DNA of 64,000 bases from GCA-003244245 sp050700055 (GTDB lineage Bacteria; Actinomycetota; Actinomycetes; Mycobacteriales; Pseudonocardiaceae): the NCBI GenBank assembly GCA_050700055.1, contig JBOHGE010000026.1, positions 1 through 64,000 of the forward strand, written 5' to 3'. Shown piece by piece: positions 16,501 to 28,300 of the stretch. Positions within the stretch are counted from its first letter, which is position 1, and the number at the start of each line of letters is the position of its first letter. The notes beneath the pieces are model-generated. The model saw only the letters and a program-made list of their open reading frames with translations. It did no database searches and was not told the DNA's origin. Both the position numbers and the translations under genes were made by a program.

Positions 16501-19500
16501 CATAGGCTCCCAGCGCGGTTTCCCGCACCCGCGCCAGCAACTCCGCGAAACTGGGATTCCCCGAGACATCGGTGCGCAGCACCAAAGTGTTGACGAAAAA
16601 CCCCACCAGATCGTCCAACGCCTGGTCGGTGCGCCCGGCGATGGGGCTGCCTACCGCAATGTCCTCGCCAGCGCCCAACCGATGTAACAGTGCTGCCAGC
16701 CCGGCCTGCAACACCATGAACACGCTCGCCCCGCCTTGACGAGCCAGACCTGTCAATCCCCGGTGCAGCCCAGCGTCCAAGGTCACGGGGATCTGGCCGC
16801 CGCGGTAAGACGCCACCGGCGGACGTGACCGATCAGCGGGTAAATCTCGTTGTTCGGGTAGTCCGGCCAGTGTCTGGGTCCAGTAGGCCAGCTGAGTGGC
16901 GAACAGGCTGTCCGGGTCGGCCTGGTCACCCAACAACCGGTGTTGCCACAACGTGTAATCGGTGTACTGCACCGGCAACGGAGCCCACCCCGGCTCCTCG
17001 CCCCGGCACCGGACGGCATACGCCGCGGCCAGATCAGCCGACAACGGAGCCATCGACCAACCATCAGCGGTGATATGGTGCACCACCACCAGCAGCACAT
17101 GCTCATCCGGCGCCAGTACGAACAACTCTGCCCGCACCGGTATCTCAGTAGCCAGGTCGAACCCATGCTGAGCCGCCGCAGCCACCACGTCACGCAGCGC
17201 CGCCTCGGTCGTCTCCGTCACCCTCAGCAGCGGATCGATCGCGTCAACGTCCACGACCAGCTGGCACGGTGTGCCCTCGACCTGCGGGAAGACCGTGCGC
17301 AGAATCTCATGACGAGCCACCACATCCCCGAGCGCGTCCTGTAACGCCTGCTGGTCCAACTCCCCGGACAGGCGCAACGCCAAGGGCATGTTGTACGTGG
17401 CACTGGGGCCTTCCATCTGGTGCAGGAACCACAACCGGCGCTGCGCAAACGACAACGGCACCACATCAGGACGTTCACTCGACGTCAGCGCCAGCCGGGC
17501 CGGCGCGGCGTCGTCCAACCGGGCGGCCAACTGGGCAGGCGTGGGAGTCTCGAACAGCGCTCGCAGTTGCAGCTCGACGTCAAAGCTGGCGCGGATCCGG
17601 GCGATCAGACGAGTGGCGAGCAGCGAGTGCCCACCCAAGTCGAAGAAGTCGTCGTCGATACCCACCCCGGCCAGGCCCAACACCTCCGCGAACAAGTCAC
17701 ACAACAACTGCTCCTGGGGTGTCCTGGGCGCCCGTCCGGTCCCGGCCCGGTCGAACTCGGGCACCGGCAGCGCGCGGCGATCCAATTTGCCATGGGGGGT
17801 CAACGGCAACGCGTCGAGCACCATCACCGCGGCGGGCACCATGTAGTCGGGCAACCGCTCACCCAGAAACTCCCGTAACACGCCGATCAACGCACCCGTT
17901 CCACGCACAGCCGTGGGGTTGTTGGTCAACGACGCGAGCGACGTCGGTGCGGTGCCGGCTGCCAGGTACAGGCCGACGGGAACTGCTGATGCCAGCTGCG
18001 CTGGGTGCGCGAACACGACGTCGACAGCCTCGGGGGCGGTGGCCGACCACGTGACGCCGACCCAGTAGCCACACTCCTCGCCCAACGTGTGCAATGTCTC
18101 GGGGTCGACAGTGCCGGACACGTCGGTGACGTGGTCGAGCAGGTCAGCCAGCGGGTGGCCGGCGTGAAGTGCTCGCGCGGTGGCGGTTTCGTGCGCTATG
18201 CGTTTGTTGGGTACCCCGGTGACCCGCACCACATCCGGGCGCTCACCAGTCAGATAGTCGGTTAATGCTGGGAGTCCGCTGATCTGGCGGCCCCAGCCCA
18301 GTTGGGTTACGTGGGTTAGTGGTAGCGGGGTGATCGGGTGTTTGTGCACGGTGACGTCATAGCGGTAGCGCGTGAGTTCATTGTGGTAACGGCCGCGTTT
18401 GAGCCGGATGTCTACCCCACCGATGCCAGCGATTGTGGTTTCGAGTGCGGTGAAGAATTCTGGGTCGACCAGCAGTTCTTTTTCCACTCGTATGGCACGC
18501 TCGACCGCCCGGTGCAGCGTCGTTGCCTCGGTCGCGTCGTCGGCCCGGTGCAGCGCCACGGCGGTGGCCAAGGAGCGCAGCAACCGTACGTTGCGAATGT
18601 CACCAAGGAACACCGCCCCGCCAGGGACGACCAAGCGCAGTACCTGGTCGAGTACCTCGACCAGGTACTGCGCGCTGGGGAAGTATTGGACCACAGAGTT
18701 GAGAATCACGGTGTCGAACCACCCGACCGGCAGTCCGTCGGTGTCATGCGCGGACTGAGTACGCAGCACCACCCGGGTGGCCAGTTCGGGATCCTGATGG
18801 AGATGACCAGCCAAGGTGTTGATCGCGGGGGCGGAGAAGTCCGTCGCCCAATAGGTTTCGCAGTGAGGTGCAAGTTGGGACAGCAGCAGACCGGTGCCGG
18901 CACCGATTTCCAACACCCGTCGAGGTTGTAGTGACCGGATGCGCGCGACGGTCTGCTCGCGCCATTCATACATCTGTTCGATGGGAATTGGTTGGCCGTC
19001 GTCACTGCTGTTCCAGCCGGCGAAGTCCGCTCCGAACATCGTCGAGCTCGACATCGTGTGTAGCGAGGCGTACAACTGCTGCCACTCGCCGACCTGGTCA
19101 CGCTCCACCTGCTGGTCGCGGACCTCGACGGTGTCTCTTGGTACTACATAGGCGACCAGCCGTTGGTCGTCGGGCCGGTCTTGGCGCGCGATGACAGCGG
19201 TCTGCGCGACATCGGGATGAGCGGCGAGCACTGTTTCGATCTCACCGGGCTCGATGCGGAACCCGCGGACCTTGACCTGATCATCGGCGCGGCCAATGAA
19301 CTCCAGGTCACCCTCAGCATCCCAATGGGTCAGATCCCCGGTCCGGTACATCCGCTCACCCGGCGGACCGTAAGGGGCGGCAACGAACCGCTGCGCCGTC
19401 AGCCCCGGCCGGTGCAGGTATCCCCGCGCCAGCCCCGCCCCCGCCACATACAACTCCCCCACTACCCCCGCGGGCACCGGCTGCAACCCGGCATCAAGCA

Positions 19501-22327
19501 CGTACACCCGGGTATTGGTGATCGGCCGGCCGATCGGCGCCGCCGCCTGCGTGGCAGCCGAGAGTGGGCGACTCATGGTGGCGCACACGGTGGTCTCGGT
19601 GGGACCGTAAGCGTTGATCATCCGCCGGCCCGCTGACCAGCTGGCGACCAACTCCGGCGGGCACGCCGCACCCGCCACCACCACTGTCACCTCCGGCCAT
19701 AACTGCTCGTCGCCGGGCAGTGCGGCCAGCACCGACGGCGGCAGTGTCACCTGTGTCACCTGCTGCCGGTTCACCAACTCCACCAGCGGGGGTCCTGGCA
19801 GCAGCTGCTCCGCGGGGGCCAACACCAGCGCCGCGCCGGACAGCAAAGCCATGCACAGCTCCGAGACCGAGGCATCAAAGCTGGGTGAGGCGAACTGCAG
19901 GACCCGGCTGTGCCCACCGACTCCGAACCGGTCGATCTGGGCCATGGCCAGGCTGGCGACACCGCCATGGCTGACCACCACACCTTTGGGCTGACCCGTG
20001 GAGCCCGAGGTATAGATCACATACGCCGGATGCACAGGCCTCAGTGGGCTCACACGGTCGGTGTCAGTGGGATCGGTGTCTGCGCACCTGTCGAACCCGG
20101 CTGCGGTGTCCGGGTCGTCCAGCACAAGCCGGGCGATCAGATCGCCCTCCGGTAGATCGCTGTCAGCCTGGGTGGTGGTCAGCAGTGACACCGGGTGTGC
20201 GTCGTGGAGCATGAAGGTGATCCGCGCGGACGGATAGTCTGGATTTACGGGCAGGTAACCCGCCCCCGCCTTGAGCACCGCCAAGATCGCAACGATCAGG
20301 TCCACCGAGCGGGGCAGCGCCAATGCCACGATCTGCTCAGGACCCACACCCCGGCCGATCAACGCGTGCGCGAGCCGGTTCGCCGCGGCGTTGAGCTGGG
20401 CGTAGGTCAGCGTGGTGTCCTCGAACACCACCGCCACCGCCTCAGGCGTGGCCTGCACCTGAGCCTCGAACAACACCGGCAGGCACGCCTGAACCACCGG
20501 ATGAGCAGTGTCGTTATAGCCAACCAACAATTGGTCGCGTTCGTCAGCGGTGAGGATGTCAATCCGGCTGATCGGCCGATCCGGATCAGCGACCGCTGCC
20601 TCGAGTAGCCGCACCCACTGAGCGAGGATCGTTTCGACTGTGCCGGGATCGAACAGGTCGCTGGCGTACTCGACGTATCCATCGAGGCTCTCGGGCCCGC
20701 CATCCACCCCGCGCCGCTCCCACAGACTAAAGCCAAGATCAAATTTGGCGGTTCCGGTCGTCGCCGGCACGTCCGACACGTCCAGTCCGGGCAGCTCGAA
20801 GTCGGCCGCCGGGATGTTCTGCAACGCGAGCATGATCTGGAACAGTGGGTGGTGCGCCAGCGACCGGGTGGGGTTGACGATCTCGACCAGGTACTCGAAC
20901 GGCACATCTTGATGGGTGTAGGCGGCCAGCGCGGTTTCTCGTACCCGGGCGAATAGTTGGGTGAAGGTGGGGTCACCGGAGGTGTCGGTGCGTAACACCA
21001 GAGTGTTGACGAAGAAGCCGACGAGGTCGTCGAGGGCTTGGTCGGTGCGTCCGGCGATGGGGCTGCCGACTGCGATGTCCGTGCCGGCGCCCAGCCGGGT
21101 CAACAACGCGGCGAGTCCGGCTTGCAAGACCATGAACAGGCTGGCGCCGCCTTGGCGAGCCAGCTCTCGCAACCCCCGGTGCAATGCTGCGTCCAGCCGA
21201 ACGGTCAGGTAATCGCCGCGGTAAGAGGCGACTGCCGGGCGGGGCCGGTCAGTGGGCAACGCCAGTTGCTCGGGTAACCCAGCCAGCGTGGCTTTCCAGT
21301 ACGCCACCTGGGCGGCGAACAGGCTGTCCGGGTCAGTGTGGTCGCCGAGCAGTTGGTGTTGCCACAGCGTGTAATCGGCATACTGGACGGGTAGCGGCGC
21401 CCACGTCGGCTGCTGGTCTTGGCAGCGGGCGGTGTAGGCAGCGGCCAGGTCCCGCGACAGCGGGCCCAACGACCAGCCGTCACCGGCGATGTGATGTACC
21501 AAGACCAGCAACACATGCTCATCCGGTGCCAGGGCGAACAGCTTGGCCCGCACCGGCGGCTCGGCGCCTAAAGTGGACCCGTACCGGGCCGCAGCAGCCA
21601 ATGTCTCCGGCAGCTGCGCCTCGGTCGTCTCGATGACGTGCAGATCCGGGCAGGCGGTGTGCGCATCCAACACCAGCTGGCATGCTGTGCCGTCAATCTC
21701 GGGAAAGATGGTGCGCAGGCTCTCGTGCCGGGCCACCACGTCGCCTAGCGCGCGATGCAATGCCGGCCGGTCCAGATCTCCGGATAGGTGTAACCCGAGT
21801 GGGATGTTGTAGATAGGGCTGGGGCCTTCCATCTGGTAGAGGAACCACAGCCGGCGTTGCGCAAATGACAACGGCATCGGGTCTGGACGCTGTTGCCGGG
21901 TCAGCGCCAGCCTGGCCTGCCCCACGTCATCCAGGCGTGCGGCAAGCCGGGCTATGGTGGGGGCCTCGAATAGGGTGCGTAGTCCCAGCTCGATGCCCAG
22001 GGTGGTGCGGATCCGGGCGATCAGGCGGGTGGCCAGCAGGGAGTGGCCACCCAGATCGAAGAAGTCGTCGTCGATGCTGACCCAGGGCAGGCCGAGCACC
22101 TCGGTGAACAGCTCGGTGAGCAGTTGCTCGTGAGGTGTGCGGGCAACTCGCCCGGTGCCGGCGGAACCGGGCTCGGGAGCGGGTAACGCGTCACGGTCCA
22201 GTTTGCCATTCGGCGTCAATGGCAGCGCCGGTAGCACCATGACCGTGGCGGGCACCAGATAGTCAGGTAGGCGGTGGCGCAGGTAGTCACGCAGCGAGTC
22301 TGGTTGGCACCCGTGGCCGCCGGCCAC
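13538..22327 (-). CDS. NRPS-B, C-terminal part: PCP, C-A-NMT-PCP, C-A-PCP-TE
   Basis: This is the last third of one giant NRPS gene; the break from the preceding part is a 1-nt deletion at about 22395. Order: end of A and PCP (Ser in LGGHSLLATR, about residue 95); C (HHIAGDG); A with code D-A-S-T-V-A-A-V-C (plus A10 Lys), a Tyr/aromatic type; an N-methyltransferase inserted in the A domain (VLEIGAGTGLLLSQ, about residue 1140); PCP (about 1565); C (HHITADG); A with D-A-Y-W-W-G-G-T-F, a Val-like type; PCP (about 2615); thioesterase (FCIHPGGG, GWSIGG about 2750). It adds N-methyl-Tyr-type and Val residues, then releases, perhaps cyclises, the peptide. Confidence 0.9.
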   Translation of the reverse strand: MAGGHGCQPDSLRDYLRHRLPDYLVPATVMVLPALPLTPNGKLDRDALPAPEPGSAGTGRVARTPHEQLLTELFTEVLGLPWVSIDDDFFDLGGHSLLATRLIARIRTTLGIELGLRTLFEAPTIARLAARLDDVGQARLALTRQQRPDPMPLSFAQRRLWFLYQMEGPSPIYNIPLGLHLSGDLDRPALHRALGDVVARHESLRTIFPEIDGTACQLVLDAHTACPDLHVIETTEAQLPETLAAAARYGSTLGAEPPVRAKLFALAPDEHVLLVLVHHIAGDGWSLGPLSRDLAAAYTARCQDQQPTWAPLPVQYADYTLWQHQLLGDHTDPDSLFAAQVAYWKATLAGLPEQLALPTDRPRPAVASYRGDYLTVRLDAALHRGLRELARQGGASLFMVLQAGLAALLTRLGAGTDIAVGSPIAGRTDQALDDLVGFFVNTLVLRTDTSGDPTFTQLFARVRETALAAYTHQDVPFEYLVEIVNPTRSLAHHPLFQIMLALQNIPAADFELPGLDVSDVPATTGTAKFDLGFSLWERRGVDGGPESLDGYVEYASDLFDPGTVETILAQWVRLLEAAVADPDRPISRIDILTADERDQLLVGYNDTAHPVVQACLPVLFEAQVQATPEAVAVVFEDTTLTYAQLNAAANRLAHALIGRGVGPEQIVALALPRSVDLIVAILAVLKAGAGYLPVNPDYPSARITFMLHDAHPVSLLTTTQADSDLPEGDLIARLVLDDPDTAAGFDRCADTDPTDTDRVSPLRPVHPAYVIYTSGSTGQPKGVVVSHGGVASLAMAQIDRFGVGGHSRVLQFASPSFDASVSELCMALLSGAALVLAPAEQLLPGPPLVELVNRQQVTQVTLPPSVLAALPGDEQLWPEVTVVVAGAACPPELVASWSAGRRMINAYGPTETTVCATMSRPLSAATQAAAPIGRPITNTRVYVLDAGLQPVPAGVVGELYVAGAGLARGYLHRPGLTAQRFVAAPYGPPGERMYRTGDLTHWDAEGDLEFIGRADDQVKVRGFRIEPGEIETVLAAHPDVAQTAVIARQDRPDDQRLVAYVVPRDTVEVRDQQVERDQVGEWQQLYASLHTMSSSTMFGADFAGWNSSDDGQPIPIEQMYEWREQTVARIRSLQPRRVLEIGAGTGLLLSQLAPHCETYWATDFSAPAINTLAGHLHQDPELATRVVLRTQSAHDTDGLPVGWFDTVILNSVVQYFPSAQYLVEVLDQVLRLVVPGGAVFLGDIRNVRLLRSLATAVALHRADDATEATTLHRAVERAIRVEKELLVDPEFFTALETTIAGIGGVDIRLKRGRYHNELTRYRYDVTVHKHPITPLPLTHVTQLGWGRQISGLPALTDYLTGERPDVVRVTGVPNKRIAHETATARALHAGHPLADLLDHVTDVSGTVDPETLHTLGEECGYWVGVTWSATAPEAVDVVFAHPAQLASAVPVGLYLAAGTAPTSLASLTNNPTAVRGTGALIGVLREFLGERLPDYMVPAAVMVLDALPLTPHGKLDRRALPVPEFDRAGTGRAPRTPQEQLLCDLFAEVLGLAGVGIDDDFFDLGGHSLLATRLIARIRASFDVELQLRALFETPTPAQLAARLDDAAPARLALTSSERPDVVPLSFAQRRLWFLHQMEGPSATYNMPLALRLSGELDQQALQDALGDVVARHEILRTVFPQVEGTPCQLVVDVDAIDPLLRVTETTEAALRDVVAAAAQHGFDLATEIPVRAELFVLAPDEHVLLVVVHHITADGWSMAPLSADLAAAYAVRCRGEEPGWAPLPVQYTDYTLWQHRLLGDQADPDSLFATQLAYWTQTLAGLPEQRDLPADRSRPPVASYRGGQIPVTLDAGLHRGLTGLARQGGASVFMVLQAGLAALLHRLGAGEDIAVGSPIAGRTDQALDDLVGFFVNTLVLRTDVSGNPSFAELLARVRETALGAYAHQDVPFEYLVEILNPARSLARHPLFQIMLALQNAPDTNFALPGLDTSFVPAPTATARMDLSISLAERRGVNGDPEGIHGIIEYASDLFAPTTIQTLLARWTRLLAAAVANPDRSISRIDILSVEERRWLLVECNDTAVPIPQVGLPALFETRVWATPEAVAVVCGETTLTYAQLNARANRLAHRLIDVGVGRESAVAVLLERSADLVVTILAVVKAGGVYVPLDARYPLARMNLVIEEAAASVLVTNQAMPACQLPECAHVIMADAKPGLIARDPGIIGDPRQLAYVMYTSGSTGTPKGIAITQRDVAELAADSCWHGGAQQRVLLHSPHAFDASTYEVWVPLLSGGQIVLAPSGELDIPTLAQTITQHQVTGLWLTAGLFGVMAEQCPGCFTGVRQIWTGGDVVSATAVSQVLTACPATTVVNGYGPTETTTFAAHYAMRAPYDPGSRVPIGRPMANTRLYVLDTGLQPVPPGVAGELYIGGAGLARGYLHQPALTAQRFIADSHAAPGERMYRTGDLVCWNTEGNLQFLGRVDDQVKLRGFRIEPGEIETLLTTYPDIRQAAVIARRNASDDTRLIAYVVPTIDTAVSPEPLRDHLRQYLPDYMIPTTVVTLQALPLTPNGKLDRDALPAPELSSTSSRGPRTPHERLLAEFFAEVLGLPRVGIDDDFFDLGGHSLLATRLISRIRAALGTEPGLRALFENPTVAALAARLDIADPRDAFEVIFPLRSQGRHSPLFCIHPGGGLSWSFCGLMRHLGPDYPIYAVQARGHARPEPLPTSMEQMAADYADQIRMVQPVGPYYLLGWSIGGLVAHAVATEFQQRGERVALLAILDAYPNYAFSYEDVKPSERDVLVSILDGFDINVKDDEPLTITLVAEILRSRGSVPEILGEHHLATSIKIMENNTRLGIDFTPGWFHGDLLLFNSTIERPEYGFSADAWRPYIDGKIEAHDITSAHHRMTKPGPLAQIGPILAAKFQEITSWNSQ
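17286..17875. repeat. Copy 1 of a repeat of about 590 bp within the NRPS genes
   Basis: As far as I can follow base by base, 17286-17875 is identical to 24866-25455 (constant offset 7580). It covers the end of an A domain, the PCP and the start of the next C domain. The sequence outside both ends diverges at once, as expected of gene conversion or a recent module duplication. Confidence 0.75.
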
Positions 22328-22338
22328 GACATAGGCGA

Positions 22339-25300
22339 CTAACCGCTTTTCTCCGGATCGGTCCTGCCGAACGATGACTGCTGCCTGCGTGACGTGGGGT
22401 GGGTGGTGAGCACCGTCTGGATTTCGGCGGGTTCGATGCGGAAGCCGCGGATTTTGACTTGGTCGTCAGCGCGGCCGAGGAATTCCAGGTTCCCCTCAGT
22501 GTTCCAGCAGGCCAGGTCCCCGGTGCGGTACATCCGAGTGCCTGCTGGCCCGTGGGGATCGGCGACGAAGCGTGGCGCGGTCAGGGTGGGCTGGTGCAGG
22601 TAGCCCCGGGCTAACCCGGCTCCGGCGATATACAGCTCACCGGCCACCCCGACCGGGGAAGGCTCCAATCGGGCATCCAGCACATACAGCCGGGTGTTAG
22701 CCATCGGCCGGCCAATCGGCACTGTGGGTGTCGGGTCATATGGTGCCCGCATGACATGGTGCGCGGCGAATGTGGTGGTTTCGGTAGGGCCGTACCCGTT
22801 GATCACCGTGGTCGCCAGGCAGGCATCCAGGACCCGGGCGACCGCAACACCCGAGACCACATCCCCACCCGTCCAGACCTGGCGCACCCCGGTGAAACAG
22901 TCCGGGCACTGCTCAGCCAGCACACCGAACAAATCCGCCGTGAGCCACAAGCCCGTCACCTGATGCCCCACAATGGTCTGTTCCAGGGTGGGGATGTCCA
23001 GCTCACCGGGCGGGGCCACCACGATCTGCCCCCCGGACAGCAACGGCACCCACACCTCATACGTGGAGGCATCAAAAGCGTGTGGGGAGTGCAGCAACAC
23101 CCGCTGATGCGCACCACCGTGCCAGCACGGATCGGCCGCCAGCTCCACCACATCCCGATGAGTGACCCCGATCCCCTTCGGCGCTCCCGTCGAACCCGAG
23201 GTGTACATCACATACGCCAACTGCCCCGGATCACACCTGATCCCCAAATCTCCCGGATCCCGCGCGGTCACCGTGGGCGAGGCGTCGACCACGATGACCT
23301 GCCCACAATCCGGCACCCGGCCGGCCCGCATCACCCGGTCGGTCACCAGCACCGCCGCCGTGGTCTCGGCCAGCACCAGAGTCATCCGCGCTAGCGGATA
23401 CCGGGCGTCCAAGGGCACATACACCCCGCCGGCCTTGACCACCGCCAGGATCGTCACCACCAGATCCACCGAGCGCTCCAGCAACACCCCCACCGCGCTC
23501 TCCCGACCCACCCCCCCAGCCACCAACCGGCGCGCTAGCTGATTAGCCCGAGCATTAAGCTGCGCATAAGACAATTCAACATCACCACAGACCACCGCCA
23601 CCGCCTCCGGAGTGGCGCGCACCTGAGCCTCAAACAACCCCGCCAAACTGCCAGCAGGAACCGGGGCAGCGACATTGTTGTAATCCACCAACACCCGCTG
23701 ACGCTCCTGCGCGGACACAATCTCAATCCGGCTGATCGAACGGTCTGGATCGGCGACTGCTGCGTGCAGCAGGCGTGTCCAGCGGACGAGCATCGTCTCG
23801 ATAGTGGCGGGGTCAAACAGATCGCTGGCGTATTCGACGACTCCGTGGATTCCTTCGGGGTTGCCGTCCAGACCGCGTCGTTCAGCCAGGCTGATTGACA
23901 GGTCCATCCTGGCAGTGGCGGTCGGTGCCGGCACAAAACTGGTATCCAACCCAGGCAGCGCGAAATTGATGTCCGGAGCGTTCTGCAACGCCAGCATGAT
24001 CTGAAACAACGGATGGCGCGCCAACGACCGGGCCGGGTTGAGGACCTCAACCAGATACTCAAACGGCACATCCTGATGCGCATACGCCGCCAATGCGGTC
24101 TCCCGCACCCGCGCCAGTAACTCCGCGAAACTGGGATTCCCCGACACATCGGTGCGCAACACCAAAGTATTGACGAAAAACCCCACCAGATCGTCCAACG
24201 CCTGATCAGTACGCCCAGCGATAGGACTGCCTACCGCAACATCATCACCGGCGCCCAACCGATGCAGCAGCGCGGCCAACCCCGCCTGCAACACCATGAA
24301 CACACTCGCCCCACCCCGACGAGCCAGCTCACGCAACCCCTGATGCAGCCCAGCGTCCAAGGCCACGGTAACCAGACCGCCCCGATAAGACGCTCTTGCC
24401 GGACGGGGACGGTCGGTAGGTAACTGCAGCTGTTCCGGCAGACCGCTCAAGGTGTCGGTCCAATACGCCAGCTGGGTCGCGAACAGGCTATCCGGATCGG
24501 CCTGGTCACCCAACAACCGGTGCTGCCACAGCGTGTAATCGGCGTACTGCACCGGCAACGGAGCCCACCCCGGCTCCTCCCCTCGGCATCGAGCCGCATA
24601 CGCCGCAGCCAGGTCGGCCGACAGCGGCCCGAGTGACCAGCCGTCAGCCGCGATGTGGTGCACCAGCACCAGCAGCACATGCTCATCCGGCGCCAGTACG
24701 AACAACTCCGCCCGCACCGGTATCTCAGTAGCCAGATCAAATCCATTGTGAGCTGCGGCGGTCAACAGCGCGGGCAGCTCGGTATGGTTGGGGTAGATGA
24801 TCGTCAGCTGTGGGCGGGCCGTTCGCGCGTCCTGAACCTGCTGGGATGGCACACCATCAAGGTGGGGGAAGACCGTGCGCAGAATCTCATGACGAGCCAC
24901 CACATCCCCGAGCGCGTCCTGTAACGCCTGCTGGTCCAACTCCCCGGACAGGCGCAACGCCAAGGGCATGTTGTACGTGGCACTGGGGCCTTCCATCTGG
25001 TGCAGGAACCACAACCGGCGCTGCGCAAACGACAACGGCACCACATCAGGACGTTCACTCGACGTCAGCGCCAGCCGGGCCGGCGCGGCGTCGTCCAACC
25101 GGGCGGCCAACTGGGCAGGCGTGGGAGTCTCGAACAGCGCTCGCAGTTGCAGCTCGACGTCAAAGCTGGCGCGGATCCGGGCGATCAGACGAGTGGCGAG
25201 CAGCGAGTGCCCACCCAAGTCGAAGAAGTCGTCGTCGATACCCACCCCGGCCAGGCCCAACACCTCCGCGAACAAGTCACACAACAACTGCTCCTGGGGT

Positions 25301-28300
25301 GTCCTGGGCGCCCGTCCGGTCCCGGCCCGGTCGAACTCGGGCACCGGCAGCGCGCGGCGATCCAATTTGCCATGGGGGGTCAACGGCAACGCGTCGAGCA
25401 CCATCACCGCGGCGGGCACCATGTAGTCGGGCAACCGCTCACCCAGAAACTCCCGCAGCACACCGGTTCGGCAACCATCGCCGTCGGCCACCACATAACC
25501 GACCAGCCGCGTGTCGCCGGGCCGGTCCTGGTGGGTGACGACCGCCGACTGCGCGACCTGTGGATGTGCGGTCAGCGCGGTCTCGATCTCGCCCAGCTCG
25601 ACGCGGAAACCGCGGATCTTGACCTGATCGTCGATCCGGCCGACGAACTCCAGGTTCCCGTCAGCACGCCAGCGAACCAGATCCCCGGTACGGTACATCC
25701 GCTCACCCGGCGGGCCGTACGGATCGGCGACGAACCGTTGCGCCGTCAACGCTGCCCGGTGTAGATAACCTCGCGCCAATCCCACCCCGGCGAGGTACAG
25801 CTCTCCGATCACCCCAGCAGGCACCAGCAGCAAGCCAGCGTCGAGGACGTAGGCCCGGATGTTGGTGATCGGGCGGCCGATCGGCGCGGGCAGTGGCCAG
25901 TCGTCGACGTCGGCGGGCAGGGTGTAAGCGGTGGCCGCATGGGTCTCGGTGGGACCGTAATGATTGTGCAAGCGCCGCCCAGGCTGACGGTGGTAAAACT
26001 CGTGCACCCGGTGGCTCAAGGTCAACGCCTCCCCGCCTTGAGCGATACGACGCAACCGGGCAAGATCACGACCATGCTCGATGGCGGCCTCGGCGAGCGC
26101 CTCGATCACCAGGTTCGGGGCGAACAGCTCCTGCACCTGGTACTGATCCAGCCAGTCCACCAATTGCTGGGCATCACGTCGCACCTCGTCGGGGGGAATC
26201 ACCAAGGTCTTACCGAAGGCCAACGTGGACAGGATCTCCTGCGCCGAGACATCGAAGCTGAGTGCGGTGAACTGCGCGATCCTGGTCCCGGGATCACCGC
26301 CGAGGGCACCGTGGTGCCACCGCAACAGGTTCATCAACCCGGCGACGGGCATCATCACGCCCTTGGGCGCCCCGGTGGAGCCCGAGGTGTAGATCACATA
26401 CGCTGGATGCTGTGGACGCAGGCACGTGGTGCGGTCGGTATCGGTGGGATCGGTGTCCGGATACCCAGCCAGCAGCCCGACGGTGTCAGGATGATCGATC
26501 ACCAAGCGGGGGATCGGACCGCGTCGCGGTAGCCCACCTTCCAGCAGCCTGCTGGTCAGCAGCAACGCCGGTCGCGCGTCCTCGAGCATGAAGGCAATCC
26601 GCGCCGCTGGGTAGTCCGGGTCCAGCGGCTGATAGCCCGCCCCCGCCTTGAGCACCGCCACCAACGCCACCACCAGTTGTGGTGAGCGGGGCAAGGCCAA
26701 CGCCACAATGTGCTCCGGACCCACCCCATGGGCGATCAACGCGTGCGCGAGCCGGTTGGCTTGCGCGTTGAGCTGGGCATACGACAACGTGGTGTCGCCG
26801 GAGATCACTGCGGCCGTGTCGGGTGTCGCCTTCACCTGGGTCTCGACCAGCACGGGCAAGCTGGCTTGGGAGACCTCGGCAGTGGTGTCGGGGTATTCAA
26901 CCAGCAACCGGGCACGCTCGTCGGTGGACAGGATGTCGATGCGGCTGATCGGCCGGTCGGGCTCCGCGACCGCGGCTTCCAACAACCGCACCCAGCGCGC
27001 CACGATTGCCTCGACCGTGGCCGGGTCGAACAGGTCCCTGGCGTATCCCACGACCCCGTCGATACCTTCGGGGGCCCCACCCACACCGCGCCGCTCGGAC
27101 AGCGCAAAGGTCAGATCGAACTTGGCGACGTCGGTGTCCACCGGGACGGAGGAGGCGTCCAGTCCGGGCAGGTTGAAGCCGTCCTCGGTGGCGTTCTGCA
27201 CCACCAGCATGACCTGGAACAGCGGGTGGCGGGCCAGCGAGCGGACCGGATTGACGACCTCAACCAAGTACTCGAACGGCACGTCCTGATGTGCATACGC
27301 CGCCAGCGCGGTCTCCCGCGCCCGGGCTACCAGCTGCTGGAAGGTGGGATTTCCCGAGGTGTCGGTACGCAACACCAGGGTGTTGACGAAGAACCCCACC
27401 AAATCATCCAGGGCTTGATCGGTGCGTCCCGCGATCGGGGACCCGATCGGGATGTCGACACCCGCGCCCAGGCGGGACAACAGCGCGGCCAGCCCGGCCT
27501 GCAAGGCCATGAACACACTCGCCCCGACGCGGCGGGCCAGGCTTACCAACCCCCGGTGCAGCTGCGCGTCCAAGCGCATCTCGACCAGACCACCGTAGTA
27601 AGACGCCACCACCGGGCGCGGCCGGTCGGTGGGCAGCGCTAGCTGCTCAGGCAGCTCAGCCAGCGCCCTAGTCCAGTAAGCCACCTCAGCGGCGAACAAA
27701 CTGTCCGGATCGGCTTCGTCGCCGAGTAGTTGGTGTTGCCACAGTGTGTAGTCGACATACTGCACCGGCAACGGCGCCCACCCCGGCGCCGCACCCCGAC
27801 AACGGGTGGTATAGGCCACAGCCAGATCCCGCGACAGTGGGCCCATTGAGGCGCCATCACCAGCGATGTGATGCATCAAGACCAGCAGCACATGCTCATC
27901 CGGTGCCAGCGCGAACAGCTCGGCGCGCACCGGTGGCTCGGCACCCAGATCGAACCCATACCGCGCCGCCGCCGCCAACCTTCCCGGCAGATCTGCCTCG
28001 GTTGTCTCAGTGACGCGCAGCGCCGGGCAGGCGCTCTGCACGTCTAAGACTGATTGACATGGCACGCCCTCCACCTGAGTGAACACCGTGCGTAGCGTTT
28101 CGTGCCGAGTTACCACGTCGCCCAACGCAGCCTGCAACGCCGGACGGTCCAGCTTCCCAGACAGGCGCAACGCCAAGGGCATGTTGTAGGTGGCGCTGGT
28201 GCCTTCCATCTGGTGCAGGAACCACAGCCGGCGCTGGGCGAACGACAACGGCACCACATCCGGACGCTCATGCCGCGTCAACGTCAGCTTGGCCGGCCCG

